Below, in pieces: positions 47,895-64,000 of a stretch of DNA of 64,000 nt. Position 1 is the first letter of the stretch. Each line of letters begins with the position of its first letter. The DNA lies in contig CP154956.1 in the NCBI GenBank assembly GCA_039621445.1, positions 19,743,295-19,807,294 of the forward strand, given 5' to 3'. The notes beneath the pieces were generated by a model. That model ran no database searches, was not told where the DNA came from, and worked only from the letters and a program-made list of their open reading frames with translations. Both the position numbers and the translations under genes were made by a program. Origin of the DNA: Euglena gracilis (Eukaryota > Euglenida > Euglenophyceae > Euglenales).

Positions 47895-48591
47895 GGGGGG
47901 ATTGTGTGCTACCCTTTCCTGTCGACGCTGCACCCTGGTTGCTTCCTGGTCGCGTGGATCTTCCCACATATTGCTGCACGTGGTTGTCTGGTGATATCGG
48001 GTTTGCGAGATTGCCGTGATCCCGAATAAGGGATTTCCTCAGCCTAACACCTAGGTAAGGGTCCAGCCAGCCAGAAGCTTTTTGCAGCTTTTCCCAGCTG
48101 GGCTACCCCCCCCCCCGGGTCAGCACAGCTAGGCCAAAATTTGAAATTAATGGTCAAACGCAGTTAACAAGATGGGCTTTGAAGGGATTTGGTGTTTTAA
48201 CTGGAATTATGGCTTCCGCGCGCGTTCAATTGATGTTCTTGCTGTTTCAGGAGGTTTAAAATGCCTAGCTGGTATTCATGGTTTTCTTCATAGTATATTT
48301 TTTATAGTCATAGTTTTTTTTTTATATTCAGTTCTCTTTTGTGCGTTGTGTTGTTAAGTCCTGCAGAAGGAGGGTGTTCCACAGTATTGCAGTATACACT
48401 GAAGAACAAAATTCACCCGTATTTCGGAAGTTGCATATTTTAGCACAAATGAATATTTCAGTATTTGTGCTGTTTTGTTTTGTTGATTCCAGACAAGTTC
48501 GCCTGCCTGCTGCTCCATGATAACTTTCCAAACATTTCTCAAGGTCCAAATGGCAGAGAATAGTGACTGAATGTGAGTGAATCAAATTTGG

Positions 48592-48639
<48 letters not shown>

Positions 48640-49514
48640 CGTGTCTGTGAATGGGTTGTATGTTGAGGTGCGGTGTGGTGTAGTATGGTGCGGGGTGCAG
48701 TATATTTCTGTGGCTAAAGTCATGGAGGGATTTGCATGATTACTCAGATTTAAACCATGATATCTTCATTCAGCGTGTGGACATTTCTTTGTTTGTGCTG
48801 AATAATGTATCTGTTAGATTGGAATTGGAGTGATTGAATTCCAATGCCGAAATGTCCAAGCAATGGACAAAAAACAAAAAGGATGTGATTTCCACCTATG
48901 TGCAAGTCACATCTTTGTTGTGTTGTGGTGCGAGCGGCCCAACTGTTGTGGCCTCCATTTCTCAAAATCTGTGAAAGCACTGACATAATGACACAACGTT
49001 ACATCGTTGGCGTCATACCTGGCATAATGGCAGAAGATTGGTGTTCTTACAAACAACAGTTTTTTTTTTGAACTCTTCCCCGTCCCCCCCCCCCCAGCTC
49101 GCTGCAACCAATGAGGGCAATCTTTTATTTTTTTTTGGGCTGGATTCTTCTGTTTCTGATCTCTCTCGGATTCGACATATGTTTTCCCAAACATCCGCAA
49201 TGTTGTTTCCCCTCCGAAATCCAAAGAATGTCAACCCAATTTGAATAGAAATCCAATATAGAATGTCAACCCAATTTGAAAGGACCCCTCCCATTTTGAC
49301 AACCCAGTTCTGGAACTTTCTGGAAACTTGGGTGAACCAAAATGCATTGGTTCACTCGACGTTCTGATGCCGTGAATATGTGTGTTGCGCGTGGTTAGCT
49401 CCACTGCCACGGAGCACACTCGTCCTCAATGGTCCTCAACTGCAGGGACCTGCCCTCCTGCCCTGCCCTGTCCTCTGCTGGTAGTGCTCCTCTCTTCCCC
49501 CCGCCCGCCACCCG
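47895..49514. promoter_or_regulatory. Intergenic region between gene A and the MFS gene
   Basis: Holds a TG microsatellite and moderate-complexity sequence. No conventional promoter element could be assigned. An AG at 49479-49480 (GCTGGTAG) lies about 35 nt before the MFS ATG and could be a trans-splice acceptor. Confidence 0.3.
48596..48640. repeat. (TG)n microsatellite
   Basis: About 20 TG dinucleotides in the gene A/MFS intergenic region. Confidence 0.95.
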
Positions 49515-58870
<9,356 letters not shown>

Positions 58871-59009
58871 GTGAGTGACCGTGTGGCCATTGGGTTCGAC
58901 GGGGGTCAGGTTTCTGGCGTGGGAATGCAACAGTGGCCTGGCACCTATAAGCCTATAACTACCCCAAATACAAAGCCCTCCCAGCACCATCGGGGGGGGG
59001 GGGATATTT

Positions 59010-59275
59010 GGTCACTGGCCGATCAAGTGATTGACTGGCTTTTGGCCCGGACCCTCTCCCCCTGGGGGGGGGGGCAAAAACCACTAAAGTGACCTGACGC
59101 CTTCACCGAAGGTTGCGGAATTTTTTTTTGGCTTTGTATCACGTTTGTGGTCAATTTTCCTTTGGATTTCAGAGTGGCCGACCCGGGGACTGTTTTTCCA
59201 AAAGAAGACTGGCTGATTTTGGGAAGAGTGGAAGTGCCCCGCCTGGGGGTTGGTAAAAAAATTGTATGTGTCCAA
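59010..59275 (+). repeat. Family B intronic repeat, copy 2
   Basis: Same order of blocks as 30000-30298 (CACTGGCCGATC, CACTAAAGTGACC, TAAAAAAATTGTATG). It lies in the MFS intron after the TM9 exon. Shorter relatives lie at about 23030-23190, 23560-23680, 26515-26710 and 26900-27035. Confidence 0.75.
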
Positions 59276-59849
59276 CCCAGACGGGACCCCCTGAAAGATG
59301 TGCCAGCTTTGGCACGCACCCAGCACAAGACACCTGACCCAGGAGGGGGAAAATATGCACCGTGCAGTTTTTTGCAGTTTTTTTTTGCAGTTTTTTTTTG
59401 AAGTTTTCACGGTTTGGGTTTTTTTTGCAGTTTTTTTTGCAGCCTTTTTTGAAGTTTTTTTTTGCATCTTTCTTTCTGAAAAAAACTGCACACGTGCAGT
59501 TTTTTGCAGGTTTTTTTTTTCATTCCAGTTTTGAGGAAACCTGTCTCTATTTTTTTGGTGCTGGATTATATGTTTGAAGGGTGTTTCTCAAGAAAGAGCA
59601 CCCATCTGTTCAAGAGTTGTGTTGTCCACAGTTATCCCACCAATTGCCTTGCCCCCAACTGTCTTGCCAACTGCCTTGCCTCTTAGTGCAACAGAGATTG
59701 GTGTAGCCACCATTGCAAAAACAGATTATTTCGGTGACAAGACCACAATTACTCCCCAACCAAAATTGTTCCATCTCCAGCCTGTGGTGGCAGATGCCAC
59801 GGTGCTTATTTTGGCAAGCGTCATTTGCACACTCCTGAGCAGATTCAAC

Positions 59850-60659
59850 TACAGTAGGGAAACTAAATAGTGGGACACCTGAAAATTTTGTGGGTCATAC
59901 CCAACCCCCAGCCCCAAAGCCTCTGCCAGCCCATGGGATGTGGTGATGGTGTGTGCACACTGGCACGGCCCTGCCCCACGCAGCAGTGCCCCAGCCAGCT
60001 CTGCTGCAGCACGCTGTGCCAAATTCAGGCCAATCCTATGCAAGCAGGTTTTTTCCATTTCCTGACCCCTTTTGGGCTCCGAAGCTAACCCAGCCTCGGG
60101 TAAGGGGACGAGGCGGCTCAAACTGCAGTGAATGGCATTGGACCCCTACTTTGAACAATGCAAGTGAACAACCCCTGTCAAGTCGGGCTGGTGGGGCGAT
60201 GGCCTCGACATGCCGACCAATTTGGGCAAAAATCACCATTTTTGGCCCTTTTTTGCCCAAATTGGTCGGCATGTCGAGGCCATCGCCCCACCAGCCCGAC
60301 TTGACAGGGGTTGTTCACTTGCATTGTTCAAAGTAGGGGTCCAATGCCATTCACTGCAGTTTGAGCCGCCTCGTCCCCTTACCCGAGGCTGGGTTAGCTT
60401 CGGAGCCCAAAAGGGGTCAGGAAATGGAAAAAACCTGCTTGCATAGGATTGGCCTGAATTTGGCACAGCGTGCTGCAGCAGAGCTGGCTGGGGGACTGCT
60501 GCGATGCCCTGCCCCACGCAGCACTGCTGCGTGGGGCAGGGCCGTGCCAGTGTGCACACACCATCACCACATCCCATGGGCTGGCAGAGGCTTTGGGGCT
60601 GGGGGTTGGGTATGACCCACAAAATTTTCAGGTGTCCCACTATTTGGTTTCCTACTGTA
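59850..60659. mobile_element. Long foldback element with TA target duplication (Tc1/mariner-like)
   Basis: Left arm 59850-60232 and right arm 60249-60659 are reverse complements over about 380 nt, with a 16-nt loop. Ends read CAGTAGGGAAACTAAATAG on the left and the near-complement on the right, each bordered by TA. The right arm carries an extra segment of about 27 nt that creates a nested 17-bp palindrome (about 60513-60547). The structure fits a foldback MITE of the Tc1/mariner type. It encodes nothing recognisable. Confidence 0.8.
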
Positions 60660-60790
60660 CTTATGTTGGGGTTCCTATAGACTAAATACAACAACGGTTT
60701 TTTTGTGCGAATTTTGGTTGAAGTTGGAGTTGGGGATTTCGAAATTCGTGGTGCCGCAAAGGAGCACAAGCTCCTGAAGAAGGTTGGGTC

Positions 60791-62365
60791 CAGGCATTAT
60801 TTTTTTAAGGCGAGATTTCTCAAAAAATTTAAGGCGGGTTTTAAGGTTTTTTAAGGTTTTTTAAGGTTTTTTTGAGGATTTTAAAAAAAATTAAGGTTTT
60901 TTAAAGCATTTTTTTCCTCGTCTAAAATGTCAGACCCCGAAGATGGCCCGATGGCTTCAGACTCCTCTGTGGCTTCGGAACGCCCAAGGAAGAAGCCGAG
61001 GGCGAAGCATGGGGATCAGGGCGGTCCATGAGGGACAGTTATTGTCAACAGGCAAGCAAATGTCCTGAATAGGGTCAGAAATTTAAAGTAATTGCAATGA
61101 AATGGATGGTTTCGAGTTTTGGGTCAGCAATGTTATGTGCTTTCCAGAAATTGCATTTCTTGCGTTAACAGGTTCACCTGTGCACATGGTGGGATGTGCT
61201 GGGGTAGAAGGTTTTTGGTGTTTTTAATGAAAGGATCCCCTCAACAGTCGGCGTAACAGTTCATAAGCTGTCCTCCGTGTGTCAGGGTAAAGGGTCCCAG
61301 AAATTTCGAAAAATTTGTGCATTCGAGCAAATGCGCCCATTTCAAAGAAAAAACCCTTAAGTGCGAATCCGGCCGCCTAAGTAAAATTAAGTGCCAATCC
61401 TCCCCGAATCCGGTGGCGGTTGCCTGGAAAAACCTCGCGTTTCCCTGGCGTGGCGGGACCGAAAACTCTAAAAGTGGGACCTGGGTCACTCCATGCGACC
61501 CCCCCCCCCCCGGGCACTCTTGATGACCCGCTGCTGCAGCCCCATCAGCTGTTGATGCTTCAGCACCCACCAGGCTGGCATCAACCTCCCCGGTGCAACA
61601 GCACCAACCGAAGCGGCCACGTTATTCCCCGCAATTGGGGCGTGAGACTGGGGGGGCGACCTGCTGCCAGTTCATGGCAACCAACAGCCGGAGAGAGAAA
61701 GCCCTCAAACACCCGTTACTTTGGGTGCAAGGAAGTGGTGACCACTCGATTGATTGCATCAAAGCTGTGGGACTCACTCCCCACAAATTATGCACAAAAA
61801 CTGGTGTGTTTTACATTTTTCAAGGGAAATATGATGGAGAAAACCAGAAAATGGACTCCGGCCCTGCACATCCCGGGTATTTCCGGTGCCAAATTCTGTC
61901 TTCTTGTAACGCAGCACTGCTGCAGAAAAGTGTGCAACCATCACAGGTCCTTGCACATCATCAATTCATTACACTTATGTGCCAAACGGATGAGGCCAAA
62001 ACAACTGGCCGTGTGTGCCGGGGAACAGCAGTACAAATGTACACACGTAAGGCAGGAAAATTTTGGCCAGTCACATGCCGCGTTCAACTGAACGTTACAC
62101 ACTACCTCTCTAATGCCAGAAACCTTGGCAAACAATCTGGTTTTCATATTGTGCGGGGTTTCAGACATGCCATTATTTGTTTGGTGCAAGAAAAAAAATT
62201 ATCAGGGAGAATTTTTAAGGTTTTTTAAGGTCATCACAGGGAAGAAAAACTTCAGGGGTTTTAAGGTTTTTTAAGGTTTTTTAAGGTTTTTTAAGGCATT
62301 TTGGCAAAAATAATTTAAGGGTTTTTAAGGTTTTTTTAAGGCGCCTTAAAGAAAAATAATGCCTG
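60791..62365. mobile_element. hAT-like DNA transposon, 1,575 bp, degenerate
   Basis: Terminal inverted repeats begin CAGGCATTATTTTT at 60791 and end in the complement at 62365. They are flanked by GTTGGGTC (60783-60790) and ATTGGGTC (62366-62373), an 8-bp target duplication with one mismatch, as in the hAT superfamily. Subterminal TTAAGG/GTTTTTTAAGG repeats occupy 60815-60905 and 62215-62345. A short ORF (60927-61031) starts MSDPEDGPMASDSSVASERP and runs into a basic nuclear-localisation-like stretch. Longer frames at 61420-62230 are unrecognised and conflict with one another, so an intact transposase is not visible. Confidence 0.75.
60927..61031 (+). CDS. Short ORF inside the hAT-like element, possible transposase N-terminus
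   Basis: 34 codons: an acidic, serine-rich start followed by RPRKKPRAKHG, a classic basic nuclear localisation signal. The length and composition would suit the first exon of a transposase, but the ORF stops at TGA 61029-61031 and no continuation is proven. Confidence 0.35.
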   Translation: MSDPEDGPMASDSSVASERPRKKPRAKHGDQGGP

Positions 62366-63904
62366 ATTGGGTCTTACCCCAAGCATTGTGGCCAAATGTC
62401 ACACAAGCCAAATGCTTCAAAGAGCAAGAAGTTCTTGTTTGCAAGAAATTTGCAGGTTGTAGACAATTTGGCAATCCCCTGAAGACAATTTTCAAAGTTT
62501 GTGATGGTCGTTGTAGTTTTTTTTTTTTTATCGTGACATGGGGAAATTTCACCAGGTGATGGACCGAAAGTTCCAAACTGAACATCCCCTGCAAGAAATG
62601 AAAGCATTGAAAATTTCTGTGTATGGATAAATGTGCATTTTTTCCATATTTAGAAAGGAAACCGTTTGTCATCTTTGTGGGCATGGTCGGTACAAGTTTT
62701 GGTGCAGGAAAACCGGTGTGAGCTGGCATCCAAACGCATGACTTGCATTTCAGTGCATGAAAAGCCATGCATAGTTTACCTTGATTGATTGCTTCCATTT
62801 TTGTCGTCAGCAGCTCCAAAGCTGTGCAAAAAAAATTAGGAGATTTGGGGCGTGCTCATGTGGTCGCAAGTTGCGTTGTTTTGCATATACACACCATTTC
62901 AGCTTGCTTATTGTTATTTTTTTGTTGAAGTGCAGTTTTTTTTTGCAGTTTTTTTTGCAGTTTTTTTGCACTGCAGTTTTTGACCGGCCCGTGTGCAGTT
63001 TCTCCCCCCCTGCCTGCCCCCCCCCCCCTCCTGCTTGGCAAAAGCAGGGGAAACCTTCGCGGCAGGATGCAATTCTGCTGTTTTGTACCAGTGATGCGGG
63101 AGAATCCTTTTGTAGTGTATTCTAGACACTGTCTTGTATCACTCGGCCTTGCCTTTTGTGCTTGGTACCTCCCAGAGAGTAAATTTCGAGTTTGCTTAAA
63201 TAATTCAGCTGACATAAGGTGCCAGAGATAATAACTCTACATTATTTGCAGTGAAAAAAAAGTTTGAAAGGGGCCAAAATGGCTTGGCATCACAAGGGAT
63301 TTTGCTATTTTAGGACCCTTAGACTGGTCAAAAAACAAGGGTTTGGCCAAACCAAGCAATTTTTTCGTAGCATGAAAAGTCAATAGAAATCATGCAAAAA
63401 CAAGTAAAAAGTTTTTTTCATGGAAAATCACCATGAGAATTTTGGGCCCCAGCACGAAACAGAGGTCCAGTCCAGAAAAAAAATTATGGGAAACAAAAAC
63501 GACGGGGGTGGGAAATGACACCAAAATTTTGGAGAAGCCCACGTTGGTAAAAAAAAATTCAATTTTTCATGGAAAACGGTGGGATTTTTTCCCCACATCT
63601 GATGAAAATTTTTTTGCAACTCAAAAATTCAAAATTTCAAAAATAGTCAGTATGGTTTTCTGGGTTTTGTGCTTTTCATCACACAACATGTCCCAAATTG
63701 ACCGCATTTCATACCCCCGTCTTTTTGTTTGTAAAATCTGACTTCCCCAGGGAGTGGCTCCCCCATAGAGCGAAGGAAATGTGAGGGGGGGGGGATGATT
63801 TAAGAAAATTATGGGAAAATTGGGTGGTTTCCCGGCATTTTTGTTTCCCGTCATTCATGCCCGGACTATCAGCCCTGGCCAAGGTCTGTTTTCGGTCGTG
63901 CAAG

Positions 63905-64000
63905 CGTTGACCTTCCCTACCCCAATGGACGGAGGGTCTTGTTCCCCACCCAAGCCGGCGCCCCCGACCCCGTCCCCTTCGCCGCCGCCCTGCCCGCCAT
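63905..64000 (+). CDS. Possible exon running off the window end
   Basis: The last 95 bases hold a frame with nearly exclusive G/C third positions, reading VDLPYPNGRRVLFPTQAGAP and then an alanine/proline-rich segment. It could be a loop before TM10 of the MFS protein or the start of another gene. The phase does not match the TM9 exon under simple GT-AG splicing. Its end lies outside the window. Confidence 0.3.

Noticed and set aside
59574-59870. 98-codon frame ending at the foldback element
   Set aside because: It has a hydrophobic tail (VLILASVICTLLSRF), but low coding bias and a stop inside the foldback arm; not convincing as an MFS exon.

Overview
This is a window of a large, repeat-rich eukaryotic nuclear genome. 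Recognisable coding sequence is confined to short, GC3-rich exons separated by long introns full of C/G homopolymers, microsatellites and small transposons. No rRNA, tRNA, CRISPR array or bacterial-type operon was seen. Three things point to a euglenid-like protist, as an inference and not a proof: one gene mixes ordinary GT-AG introns with introns that lack GT-AG borders but have complementary ends; two predicted start codons lie 4-10 nt downstream of an acceptor-like AG, as expected for spliced-leader trans-splicing with very short 5' UTRs; and coding GC3 is strongly biased. The species cannot be named from sequence alone.

Layout. 1-27 kb: almost entirely repeats. These include dispersed duplications, a GACGCCGG palindrome family, several tandem arrays, a 2.4-kb element bounded by inverted repeats (9.6-12.0 kb) and a broken reverse transcriptase (14.25-14.86 kb). 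27-31 kb: a plus-strand gene with a clear ELMO-domain exon (28.0 kb), plus the 5' exon of a minus-strand gene starting at 31,313. 31.5-37 kb: satellites, then a cluster of about a dozen short GGAAGCGG/CCGCTTCC hairpins. 38.1-47.9 kb: a plus-strand multi-exon gene of unknown family (gene A), interrupted by a 13-N gap flanked by a near-perfect 1.67-kb duplication, probably an assembly artefact. 49.5 kb to beyond 58.9 kb, perhaps to the window end: a plus-strand major facilitator superfamily (MFS) transporter gene, which can be followed exon by exon through about nine or ten transmembrane segments. 59.85-60.66 kb: a long foldback element with TA target duplications. 60.79-62.37 kb: a hAT-like transposon with 8-bp target duplications.

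The main observation is a set of 213-304 bp elements that begin CAGG, end CCTG (or a one-base variant), carry terminal inverted repeats and are flanked by 8-bp direct repeats. They have the hallmarks of hAT-type MITEs. At least two sit inside or against coding sequence (ELMO exon; MFS linker), where excision of the element plus one target-duplication copy rejoins an open reading frame. In the same MFS gene, four non-GT-AG introns have base-pairing ends. Together these suggest that MITE-like elements are being used as introns.
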